Notes under the pieces: generated by a model
What the model was told of the DNA's origin: nothing
Seen by the model: the letters and a program-made list of their open reading frames with translations, nothing else
Databases searched by the model: none
Assembly (NCBI RefSeq): GCF_016809835.1
Contig: NZ_JAFBIL020000003.1
Location: forward strand, 248,001-312,000
Source: Massilia soli
GTDB lineage: Bacteria > Pseudomonadota > Gammaproteobacteria > Burkholderiales > Burkholderiaceae_D
DNA length: 64,000 nucleotides
Direction of reading: 5' to 3'
Program-made: the position numbers and the translations under genes
Shown: positions 1-7,879 of the stretch, in pieces
Numbering within the stretch: the first letter of the stretch is position 1
Layout: each line of letters begins with the position of its first letter

Positions 1-1
1 C

Positions 2-1852
2 GGCCATGAGCTGCGCGTGCTGAAGGCGGCCGACATCGTGTTCCCGGCCGGCACCACCCCGCAATTCGTCGGTAACTCGGAAGGCTTCTATCGCGACGGC
101 GCCAATGCCACCAGCTCCTTCCTCGACCTGGACGGCAAGTACCGCGTCAGCGAAGACCTGACCGTCAAGGCGCTGGTCAGCGTCACCCGCGGCGTCGGCA
201 AGACCGACCGCGACGCCGGCACCACCTTCGCCCGCTACGGCACCGGTTTCTCGTACGCGCTCAATGGCCTGCATGACGCGCCAGATACGCGCTACATCGG
301 CGCCGGCAGCAACGTGCCCGGCCTGAATGCGGACGGCAGCGGCTACCGCATGGTCGGCCGCGCGGCCTCGGGCATCAAGACGGTCGACAAGGAAAAGAGC
401 CTCCAGCTCGACGCCGAGTACCGCCTCGACAAGGGCCTGTTCCAGTCGCTCGAAACCGGTGTGCGCCACGCCGACCACGACCGCACCAGCGGCCGCTTCG
501 GTCCTGCATTCAAGTCCGCGACGCTGGCCATCCAGGGACAGAACGGCGTGATGCCCTATCCGGACGACTTCGGCGATGGCCTGGGCGGCGGCAATTGGGA
601 CAACACCGGCTTTACCTATTCGCCAGAAGTGGTCAAGGCCTACTTCGATGCCGAAACCAAAACCACCACGCCGGAATTCGAACGCCGCGTGAACTCCGAA
701 ATCGACATGCGCGAGCGCCAGACCTCGGGCTACCTGATGGCCAACCTCGAGTGGGAAAAGCTGTCCGGTAACGTCGGCATGCGCGTCGTGCGCACCCAGG
801 TGAACGCGAACATTTCGACCCCGATCCCGGCCGGCGCTTGCGACCGTACCGAACCAGGCAAGCCGGCGACCACCTGCGCGGCCTACCCAGGCGCGATCAC
901 CACCGCCGGCGACGCCACCAGCTTCTACGACGGCGCGACCTTCAATCCGAAGGCCGGCATCATGTACTACAAGGCCAAGACCGACCGTACCTTCGACAAC
1001 TACCTGCCGAGCATGAACCTGCGCTACGAGCTGGAGAAGGACATGATCGTGCGCTTTGGCGCCAGCAAGACCATCGGCCGCCAGAACTACAACGTGCTGG
1101 GCGCCGGTTTCGGCACCCCGGTATGCGACGCCAATGGCTGCCGCGTGACCGGTCCTAACCCGGACCTGCGCCCGCTGACCGCCAAGAACGTCGATGTGTC
1201 GTGGGCCTGGTACTTCGCACGCCGTTCGCTGGTGGCGATCAATGCCTTCCACTCGAAGATCGATGGCTACGTCAAGACCGGCGCGACCGGCAGCTCGACC
1301 GTCGACCTGCTCGACCCGCGCGACCAGACCGTCAAGACCTTCGCGATCAATTCGTCCTCGCAGCAGGGCGCCAAGATCACCGGCCTGGAAGTGTCGTACG
1401 AGCAGCCATTCGGCGAGACCGGCTTCGGTTTCACCTCCAACGTCAGCCGCGCCAAGACCAAGGTCGATGACGGCCGTCCAATGGTTGGCGCATCCGACTG
1501 GGCCGGTAACCTCGGCGGCTACTACGAGAACGACGTGATGTCGGCGCGCCTGGTTGCCAACTACCGCGGCGAATACGTCAACAGCAGCACCGCGCCTTCG
1601 CCGACGGCCAACAGCCAGGGCCTGTCGATCATCAATGGCGTGGCCATGCCGACCGCCCCGACGATCGCCGCGCCGGTGACCACGCTGGCATTCTCGGCGA
1701 ACTACAACATCACGCCGCAGTTGACGCTGGCCTTCAGCGCGACCAACCTGACCAACGCCAAGCGCGCGCAATATCGCTACAGCGAAGAAGAGCCGCAAAA
1801 GCTGGACGTCAGTGGCCGCGGCTACTACCTGAACCTGCGCTACAAGTTCTGA
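2..1852 (+). CDS. TonB-dependent receptor, C-terminal part (5' end outside window)
   Basis: The frame is open from the first bases of the window, so this is the C-terminal 616 residues of a longer protein. The plug domain lies upstream and is not visible. What remains looks like an outer-membrane beta-barrel: alternating aromatic strands, long glycine/asparagine-rich loops, a loop with paired cysteines (CDANGC, near residue 375) and the outer-membrane C-terminal signature ending YLNLRYKF with terminal Phe. The style matches the large TonB-dependent receptors of Oxalobacteraceae and Caulobacter that import oligosaccharides or siderophores with energy from TonB-ExbBD. The substrate cannot be read from this part. 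A strong terminator follows 24 bases after the stop. Confidence 0.9.
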   Translation, partial: GHELRVLKAADIVFPAGTTPQFVGNSEGFYRDGANATSSFLDLDGKYRVSEDLTVKALVSVTRGVGKTDRDAGTTFARYGTGFSYALNGLHDAPDTRYIGAGSNVPGLNADGSGYRMVGRAASGIKTVDKEKSLQLDAEYRLDKGLFQSLETGVRHADHDRTSGRFGPAFKSATLAIQGQNGVMPYPDDFGDGLGGGNWDNTGFTYSPEVVKAYFDAETKTTTPEFERRVNSEIDMRERQTSGYLMANLEWEKLSGNVGMRVVRTQVNANISTPIPAGACDRTEPGKPATTCAAYPGAITTAGDATSFYDGATFNPKAGIMYYKAKTDRTFDNYLPSMNLRYELEKDMIVRFGASKTIGRQNYNVLGAGFGTPVCDANGCRVTGPNPDLRPLTAKNVDVSWAWYFARRSLVAINAFHSKIDGYVKTGATGSSTVDLLDPRDQTVKTFAINSSSQQGAKITGLEVSYEQPFGETGFGFTSNVSRAKTKVDDGRPMVGASDWAGNLGGYYENDVMSARLVANYRGEYVNSSTAPSPTANSQGLSIINGVAMPTAPTIAAPVTTLAFSANYNITPQLTLAFSATNLTNAKRAQYRYSEEEPQKLDVSGRGYYLNLRYKF

Positions 1853-1876
1853 TCGCAGGCGGCAGGGCGTAATGCA

Positions 1877-1903
1877 AACGGGGAGCGAAAGCTCCCCGTT
1901 TTT
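1877..1903 (+). terminator. Rho-independent terminator after the TonB receptor
   Basis: A perfect 10-bp stem AACGGGGAGC / GCTCCCCGTT closes a GAAA tetraloop and runs into a T tract. It ends the receptor transcript. Confidence 0.9.
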
Positions 1904-2156
1904 CATGGCGATGCCAGCTCCATGGTGACGCCGCCTTTTCTGTCGTCAGTCACATTGTTTCCCGAATGTGCGTCACCGTACGGTTGTGTTTTTGCCGCGC
2001 GATTAAGATGAACTTGTGTGAGCGAGCGCCCCTGCGGTAGACCCAAAGGTGCAGCCGCCTCAGCAGGTTAGCCGGTCGCCTCAAGGATCGGCACCAATTC
2101 AAGCGCCAGTGCCGCCTTGCGTGTGCTGGCCAGTTCATCAAGAAGCGGAGGCCGCC

Positions 2157-2315
2157 ATGTCGTCGTTCACTCATCCACCGAAGCACCTCGTCCGTGAATA
2201 CCTCGAGCGCCGCAAGCGCGCCGCCGGGCCGCCGCCGTCGCCGGAGGAAATCCGCCGCCAGCTTGGGTGGGCAATGATGATGCCGCAGGTGAAACTGCCA
2301 GCCGCACGTAATTGA
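2157..2315 (+). CDS. Small protein of unknown function (52 aa)
   Basis: The ATG at 2157 has a GGAGG ribosome site five bases upstream, which favours it over the longer open frame starting at 2049. The product begins MSSFTHPPKHL and is basic, with a run of arginines and lysines, a PPPSPEE segment and a hydrophobic WAMMMP patch. There is no signal peptide or membrane segment. I do not recognise a family. It stands alone between two terminated units, so context gives no function. Confidence 0.5.
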   Translation: MSSFTHPPKHLVREYLERRKRAAGPPPSPEEIRRQLGWAMMMPQVKLPAARN

Positions 2316-2412
2316 TCTTCATCGAGTCCTACAATGTCCCGTCGCGTCGTCCTATAGGTCGCATTGCATCGAGCACAGATAATGATAGAAACAACGCCAA
2401 CAGGAGAAACGC

Positions 2413-2589
2413 ATGACCAATCGTATCGGTAACAAAGACGAAGCCCAGCAACGCAGCAAGCAAGAGAAGCTGGAAACCAAGCGCACCAACATCGCACGCG
2501 AAGCCGAGAAAAAGGCCACCGCCAGCGCCAAATACCGCAACCAGGTCAAGGGCCAGCCAGCCCCGCATCAGTCGGCGCCACCTGCCTGA
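2413..2589 (+). CDS. Small charged, probably helical protein (58 aa)
   Basis: It starts at ATG 2413 behind an AGGAGA ribosome site and ends 20 bases before a strong terminator, so it looks like a complete single-gene unit. The product (MTNRIGNKDEAQQ...) is very rich in Lys, Glu, Gln and Ala and should form a long helix, ending in a Pro-rich tail (QPAPHQSAPPA). No cysteine or hydrophobic segment is present. The composition resembles small stress-type or nucleic-acid-associated proteins, but I assign no function. Confidence 0.6.
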   Translation: MTNRIGNKDEAQQRSKQEKLETKRTNIAREAEKKATASAKYRNQVKGQPAPHQSAPPA

Positions 2590-2609
2590 TTGTCAACCGC
2601 TTGGCAAGA

Positions 2610-2640
2610 AGCCCGCATCCTCACCGATGCGGGCTTTTTT
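2610..2640 (+). terminator. Rho-independent terminator after the 58-aa gene
   Basis: A 10-bp perfect stem AGCCCGCATC / GATGCGGGCT with a CTCACC loop is followed by six T residues. Confidence 0.9.
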
Positions 2641-2765
2641 CATTTTAGGCCCCGTTCGCCGGCGTGTTCGCCGTTCACCGGGCGCCAGCCGCCGTTCGCC
2701 GAAAAGCGCTGTCACGCCGCGCCGCGCCGTTGTATCTTGAAGCTGTTCTTTCAACGGGAGGCAAA

Positions 2766-3140
2766 GTGAACACCGAAAAATCGTATGAGTGGCGCCGGCA
2801 ATTGATGTGGGGGCTGGTGCTGATCGGCCTTGGCGTCGCCTTCTTCCTCGACCGCATGGACCTGTTCGACATCGATTCAGTATGGCATTATTGGCCGCTG
2901 ATCCTGGTCGTCGTCGGGATCAACAAGATGATTGGCTACCCGACCGCGAAGCATTTCTCGAACGGCTTGTGGCTGCTCTTCCTCGGCTTCTGGCTGTTCG
3001 CCACCTTTGAAAACATGTTCGGGCTCACCTGGCGTAACAGCTGGCCGATCCTGATCATCTTGTGGGGCGTGACACTGGTGGTCGAACCGTTCGTCCAACA
3101 ACGTTTTCCATCCACCCGGGAGCCGCGCGATGAAAAGTGA
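2766..3140 (+). CDS. LiaI-like membrane protein (DUF5668 type)
   Basis: The GTG at 2766 is chosen because GGGAGG lies seven bases upstream; the open frame back to 2664 lacks a ribosome site. The 124-residue product has four hydrophobic segments (about residues 13-28, 40-54, 65-80 and 91-107). It carries two copies of a W-P-x-x-L/I-I-x-x-x-G motif (YWPLILVVVG and SWPILIILWG), typical of the LiaI/LiaF-like transmembrane module. It overlaps the next gene by 11 bases and heads a four-gene operon with a LytS/LytTR pair. Cell-envelope stress sensing is therefore the likely theme (inference). Confidence 0.8.
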   Translation: MNTEKSYEWRRQLMWGLVLIGLGVAFFLDRMDLFDIDSVWHYWPLILVVVGINKMIGYPTAKHFSNGLWLLFLGFWLFATFENMFGLTWRNSWPILIILWGVTLVVEPFVQQRFPSTREPRDEK

Positions 3141-3840
3141 CCTGACCAGCCGCAGCCTGTCTAGCCAGGTGATCATGGGCGCCATCGCAATCGCTTTCGG
3201 CGTCGTCTTCCTGCTCGATAACCTCGATATCTGGGACTTCCGTCACGCGCTGCACTTCTGGCCGACGATCCTGATCGTCATCGGCCTGGTCAAGATGTGG
3301 GATTCGCGCGGTACCAGCGGCTACCTGATTGGGGGCGCGCTGGCGACCGTCGGCGTGCTGATGATCCTGCATCGCCTTGGCTACATTTACTTCAACATCC
3401 GCACCATGTGGCCGCTGTTCCTGATCGGCGTTGGCGGTTTCATCATCGTCAAGGCGCTGGCAAAGCGCAACCGCGGCGACGTCGTGCCGGGACTGAAGGC
3501 AGGCGAAAGCGACGACTCGGTGGTCGACATCACCGCCATCCTCGGCGGGTTCGAGCGCCGTATCGTTACCCAGGACTTCCGCGGCGGCGAGATCACCGCG
3601 GTGATGGGCGGCTGCGAGCTCGATATGCGCGATTCCTCGATCAAGGGCGAGGCGGTGATCAACGTGTTCGCGGTCTTCGGCGGCATTTCGATCAAGGTGC
3701 CGCGCGACTGGACCGTGATCCTGCACGGCACGCCGGTGATGGGTGGCTTCGACGAGAAGACCAACTCGCCCCCGGACGGCTCCAAGCGCCTGATCGTCAA
3801 AGGCTACGCCATCATGGGCGGCGTGGAAGTGCGCAACTGA
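3130..3840 (+). CDS. LiaF-like membrane protein with C-terminal envelope-stress domain
   Basis: The 236-residue protein starts inside the end of the preceding gene. Residues about 14-100 form four membrane segments of the LiaI-LiaF-like module (FWPTILIVIG, MWPLFLIGVG). Residues about 130-236 form a soluble beta-rich domain with repeated GG turns (AILGGFERR, AVMGGCELDM, AVFGGISIKV, PVMGGFDE, AIMGGVEVRN), the pattern of the LiaF/VraT C-terminal domain. In Firmicutes, LiaF holds a sensor kinase inactive until the envelope is stressed. Here a LytS-type kinase follows at once, with stop and start sharing ATGA, so a similar partnership is plausible but unproven. Confidence 0.85.
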   Translation: MKSDLTSRSLSSQVIMGAIAIAFGVVFLLDNLDIWDFRHALHFWPTILIVIGLVKMWDSRGTSGYLIGGALATVGVLMILHRLGYIYFNIRTMWPLFLIGVGGFIIVKALAKRNRGDVVPGLKAGESDDSVVDITAILGGFERRIVTQDFRGGEITAVMGGCELDMRDSSIKGEAVINVFAVFGGISIKVPRDWTVILHGTPVMGGFDEKTNSPPDGSKRLIVKGYAIMGGVEVRN

Positions 3841-4913
3841 TGCAAGGCGCGTTGTCGATCCGGCGTTCGCTCGCGCTGTTCCTGCCGGTCTGGCTGATGC
3901 TGGGCCTGGTGCTGGCGGGGATGGTGGTCGTCGCGACCGATGCCGGATGGACCAATGCGCTGTTGTTCGCACTGCCGATGACGATGGTGTACGCTTTCGC
4001 CGCCGGCTTCTCGGCCTACTATCTGTGCCGCGCGTATCCGCTGTCGCAAAAGAGCATCTGGTCGATCGTGCTGGTGCTGGGCCTGGCCGCCCTGGTATCC
4101 GGCGTATTGTGGATGGCCGCGGGGCTGGCGTGGAACGGCATGCTGCGCGCGCTGGAGGTCGGCTGGGCCGGCCTCGAGATGCCGCCGGCGCTGAAGGCAA
4201 TGGTCTTTGGCCTCGGCGTGATCCTGTATGGGTTGTGCGCGGTGGCCAATTACCTGGCCATTGAATTTGGCCGCGCCCGCATCTCCGAGCGGCGCGAGCT
4301 GGAGTCGAAGCTGATGGCACAGGAGGCTGAGCTGCGCATGCTGCGCACCCAGATCGACCCGCACTTCCTGTTCAACAGCCTGAACTCGATCAGCGCGCTG
4401 ACCTCGATCGACCCGGCGCGAGCGCGCGAGATGACGCTCAAGGTCGCGGACTTCTTCCGCCACACGCTGGGTCTCGAAGCGCATACGCAGGCCACCGTTG
4501 ACGACGAAATCGCGCTGGTGCAGGATTTCCTGTCGATCGAAAAGGTCCGCTTTGGCGCGCGCCTGGCGGTGCGCTGCGAGATCGACGAAGCGGCGCGGGC
4601 CTGCCTGCTGCCGCCGATGATCCTGCAGCCGCTGGTGGAAAATGCTGTCAAGCACGGCATCGGTGGATTGACCGGCGGCGGCACGGTGAACATCGTGGCG
4701 CGGCGCGACGCCTCTCAGCTGCGCATCAGCGTCGAAAACGACGTCGATGAAGACCAGGACAGTGGCGTGCCTGGCAACGGGATCGGGCTGGTCAACGTGC
4801 AGCAGCGGCTGGCCACGGCCTACGGGCATGAAAGCAGCGTGCACCACGCACGCCGAGACAATAAATACCGGGTCGAGCTGACACTGCCGGCCCGCACAAT
4901 AACGGAGCTGTGA
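3840..4913 (+). CDS. LytS/YehU-type sensor histidine kinase
   Basis: The start ATG shares its A with the stop of the LiaF-like gene (ATGA overlap). The 357-residue product has about four membrane helices in its first 140 residues and a short coiled linker. A His_kinase domain follows with phospho-acceptor His175 in the RTQIDPHFLFNSLNSISAL context. The ATPase half has an N-box (PLVENAVKHGI) and a G-box (GNGIGLVNVQQRL). This architecture is the LytS/YpdA family, which phosphorylates LytTR regulators. The partner regulator starts one base after this stop. Confidence 0.93.
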   Translation: MQGALSIRRSLALFLPVWLMLGLVLAGMVVVATDAGWTNALLFALPMTMVYAFAAGFSAYYLCRAYPLSQKSIWSIVLVLGLAALVSGVLWMAAGLAWNGMLRALEVGWAGLEMPPALKAMVFGLGVILYGLCAVANYLAIEFGRARISERRELESKLMAQEAELRMLRTQIDPHFLFNSLNSISALTSIDPARAREMTLKVADFFRHTLGLEAHTQATVDDEIALVQDFLSIEKVRFGARLAVRCEIDEAARACLLPPMILQPLVENAVKHGIGGLTGGGTVNIVARRDASQLRISVENDVDEDQDSGVPGNGIGLVNVQQRLATAYGHESSVHHARRDNKYRVELTLPARTITEL

Positions 4914-4914
4914 C

Positions 4915-5643
4915 ATGCGCGTGATGATCGTCGACGACGAAGAACTGGCACGCGGCGTTGTGCGCGAGTACCTCGGCGCGCACGCCGACGTCGAGATCGT
5001 GGCCGAATGCGCCAATGGGTTTGAAGCCGTCAAGGCGATCGCCGAGCTGGAGCCGGAGCTGGTCTTCCTAGACATCCAGATGCCCAAGCTTGACGGCTTT
5101 GAAGTGGTGGAGCTGGCGGGGCGCAAGGCGCGCTACATCTTCGTCACCGCGTATGACCAGTACGCGCTGAAGGCGTTTGAAATTCACGCCATCGACTACC
5201 TGCTCAAGCCTTTCAGCCAGAAGCGATTCGACGAAGCGCTGGCGCATGCCCGCTCCAGCCTGGGCAGCCAGCCCGGCCTTGCCGCGGCGATCAGCGAGGC
5301 ATCCCGGCGCGCCAAGCCGCTGGAGCGGGTGCTGATCCGCGACGGCGCCAAAGTCCACGTGATCGCAGCAGGTAAAATCGACTTCATCGAGGCGCAGGAC
5401 GACTACGTCAGCATCAGCGCGGAAGGCAAGGCGTGGCTCAAGACGCAGCGCCTGTCGGAACTGGAAAGCCAGCTCGATCCGCAGGCCTTCCTGCGCATCC
5501 ATCGCTCGTACATCGTCAACGTCGAACGCATCAGCCGCATCGAGCAGTCCGGAAAGGACAGCCACATGGCGATCCTGAAGGACGGCGCGCGCATTCCAAT
5601 CAGCCGCAGCGGCTACCAGAAGGTCAGGAACCTTATCCAGTGA
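4915..5643 (+). CDS. LytTR-family response regulator
   Basis: The 242-residue protein has an N-terminal receiver domain with acidic residues in MIVDDEE, phospho-acceptor Asp53 (FLDIQMPKLDGF), a conserved Thr (FVTAYD) and Lys (LLKPF). Residues about 140-242 form a LytTR DNA-binding domain (IDFIEAQDDYVSI, FLRIHRSYIVN, RIPISRSGYQKV). This is the AlgR/LytR class, which binds direct repeats in promoters. It ends the LiaI-LiaF-LytS operon. Its last 11 bases overlap the end of the convergent helicase gene. Confidence 0.95.
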   Translation: MRVMIVDDEELARGVVREYLGAHADVEIVAECANGFEAVKAIAELEPELVFLDIQMPKLDGFEVVELAGRKARYIFVTAYDQYALKAFEIHAIDYLLKPFSQKRFDEALAHARSSLGSQPGLAAAISEASRRAKPLERVLIRDGAKVHVIAAGKIDFIEAQDDYVSISAEGKAWLKTQRLSELESQLDPQAFLRIHRSYIVNVERISRIEQSGKDSHMAILKDGARIPISRSGYQKVRNLIQ

Positions 5644-7879
5644 GCTTCCACCAGCCGGGCAGCAGTTCGCTGACCTCGGGCTGGGCGAAGCGGTCATCGA
5701 TCAGATAGACCACGCCTTCATCCTGCTGCGTGCGGATCACCCGGCCCGCGGCCTGCACCACTTTCTGCATTCCGGGGTACAGGTAGGTGTAGTCGTATCC
5801 CGCACCGAACATCTCCTGCATCCGCTGCCTGAGCTGATCGTTGACAGCGTTCATCTGCGGCAGGCCGAGCGTGGCGATGAAGGCGCCGATCAGGCGCGCG
5901 CCGGGCAGGTCGATGCCTTCGCCGAACGATCCGCCCAGGACCGCGAAGCCAATCCCGCGGCTCTCCAGGGTAAATCGGCCAAGGAACTGCGCGCGCTCGT
6001 CTTCGTGCATGCGGCGCGCCTGCTGCCACGATGGTATGTCCTGGTGGCGCCGCGCCAGCTCCGCTGCGACCTGGTCCAGGTAATCGAAGCTGCTGAAGAA
6101 CGCCAGGTAGTTGCCAGGCGCCGCGTTGTACTGGCGCGCCATCAGGTCCGCGATCGGCGCTGCGGAGCGCGACCGGTGCTGGAACCTTGTCGAGATCTGG
6201 GTGACCACGTGCACTGCGAGCTGCTTGGCCTCGAACGGCGAGGCCACATCGACCCACGCGGTGCTGGCCGGCAGGCCGAGCAGGTCGCTGTAGTAGTGCC
6301 ACGGGCTGAGGGTGGCCGAGAACAGCGCGCTCGAATGGGCTACCGCGAAGCGCGGCTTCAGGAAAGGCGCGGGCACGATATTGCGGAGGCAAAGTTCGGT
6401 CGTGCGCGCATCGATGCGCGTGACGTCGAACAGCGAATGCGAACCGAATGATTCGGCCAGTTTCGCGAAGTGCAGCGCATCGAAGTAAAAGCGTTGCAGC
6501 GCCGGGTCCATCGGCCCCGGGTTTTCGGCCAGATGGTCGGTGATCGTGCTGCCGGCATTTTGCAGGGCCGCCAGCAGCTTGTCGGGCAGCTCGGGCAGCA
6601 CCTGATAGGGCGCGGTGATATCGCGGTCAAGCGCGGTCCAGCAGCGGCTCACCTTGTCGAGCGATTTCTTTACCAGTGCTGGCGCCGCCGCGCGGGCGGC
6701 GCGAAAGACCGCGCGATCCAGGCCGGCCGAGTACATCTTGCGCGCGCGCGACACCATGTTGTGCGCCTCGTCCACCAGCACGCTGACCTTCCATTGGTTG
6801 GCCAGCGTCAGGCCATACAGCATGCCGCCCAGGTCGAAGTAGTAGTTATAGTCGCCGATGATCACGTCGCTCCAGCGCGTCATTTCGCTGGCGAGGTAAT
6901 AAGGGCAGACATCGTGCGCCAGCGCGACGTCGCGCAACGCGGCCCGGTCAAGCGTGGGCGCCTGCACCGCCGCCGACCGGGCGGCTGGCAAACGGTCGTA
7001 GAAGCCTTTGGCGAGCGGGCACGACTCGCCATGGCAAGCCTTGTCCGGATGCTCGCAGGCCTTGTCGCGCGCGACCATCTCGAGCACCCGCAGCGGTATC
7101 ACCTTGCCGGACGTGCGGATGGTGTGGGTGGCGTCGAGCGCGAGCTGGCGGCCGGGCGTCTTGGCCGCCAGGTAAAACACTTTATCGAGCTGCTGCTGCG
7201 GCGCCGCCTTCAGCACCGGGAACAGGCTGCCGACGGTTTTGCCGATGCCGGTTGGCGCCTGCGCCAGCACGCAGCGGCCGCTGGTGTTGGCCTTGAAGAT
7301 GGTCTCGGCCAGGTCGCGCTGGCCGGGGCGGAATTCGGGGTAGGGGAATTGCAGCGTCGCCAGCGCGTCGTCGCGCGCCGCCCGGTGCGCCATCTCCTGC
7401 TGCGCCCACGCCACGAAGCGCTGGCACAGCTGCGCGAATATCTGCGCCAGCGATTCAGCCGACTGGGTTTCCCGCAGCACCGTTTCGGTCTGGCGGCCGA
7501 TGTCGAAGTAGACCAGCGCGAGGTTCACCTCCTTCATGCCCATCTGCTGGCACAGCAGGTGCCCGTAGACGCGCACCTGCGCCCAGTGCAGGTGGCGATG
7601 GTTGCCGGGCATCGACGCCAGATCGCCGCGATAGGTCTTGATCTCCTCGACCAGGTTCTGCTCCGGGTCGTAGCCGTCGGCGCGGCCGCGAACGTGCAGC
7701 GGCCCGTAGTCGCCCGACAGGCTGACCTCGGTGCGGTAGCTTGCGCCGCGCCGTCCTGTGACCAGCGCGTGGCCCTGGATGCCTTCCTGCGCGGTGGGCG
7801 AGGGCGTGAAGCGCAGGTCGAGGTCGCCCTGCTTGGCGGCGAACTCGCACAGTCCGCGCACGGCGACGACATAGCTCAC
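5633..7879 (-). CDS. Fe-S XPD/DinG-type DNA helicase with N-terminal PD-(D/E)XK-like domain
   Basis: Start GTG at 7879 overlaps the stop of the upstream nuclease gene (GTGA), so the two are translationally coupled. The 748-residue product begins with a RecB-like segment (GRADGYD... then EEIKTY, roughly residues 64-85), the D...ExK pattern of PD-(D/E)XK nucleases. The DEAD_2 helicase core follows: Walker A PTGIGKT with Lys214, four cysteines fit for a 4Fe-4S cluster (C275, C282, C287, C325), DEAH at 370-373, and C-terminal motifs GSFGEGIDLPG and QAAGRVIRTQQD. Family knowledge predicts 5'-3' unwinding of damaged or flap DNA. Nuclease activity of the N-domain is an inference. Confidence 0.9.
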   Translation of the reverse strand: MSYVVAVRGLCEFAAKQGDLDLRFTPSPTAQEGIQGHALVTGRRGASYRTEVSLSGDYGPLHVRGRADGYDPEQNLVEEIKTYRGDLASMPGNHRHLHWAQVRVYGHLLCQQMGMKEVNLALVYFDIGRQTETVLRETQSAESLAQIFAQLCQRFVAWAQQEMAHRAARDDALATLQFPYPEFRPGQRDLAETIFKANTSGRCVLAQAPTGIGKTVGSLFPVLKAAPQQQLDKVFYLAAKTPGRQLALDATHTIRTSGKVIPLRVLEMVARDKACEHPDKACHGESCPLAKGFYDRLPAARSAAVQAPTLDRAALRDVALAHDVCPYYLASEMTRWSDVIIGDYNYYFDLGGMLYGLTLANQWKVSVLVDEAHNMVSRARKMYSAGLDRAVFRAARAAAPALVKKSLDKVSRCWTALDRDITAPYQVLPELPDKLLAALQNAGSTITDHLAENPGPMDPALQRFYFDALHFAKLAESFGSHSLFDVTRIDARTTELCLRNIVPAPFLKPRFAVAHSSALFSATLSPWHYYSDLLGLPASTAWVDVASPFEAKQLAVHVVTQISTRFQHRSRSAAPIADLMARQYNAAPGNYLAFFSSFDYLDQVAAELARRHQDIPSWQQARRMHEDERAQFLGRFTLESRGIGFAVLGGSFGEGIDLPGARLIGAFIATLGLPQMNAVNDQLRQRMQEMFGAGYDYTYLYPGMQKVVQAAGRVIRTQQDEGVVYLIDDRFAQPEVSELLPGWWKLTG

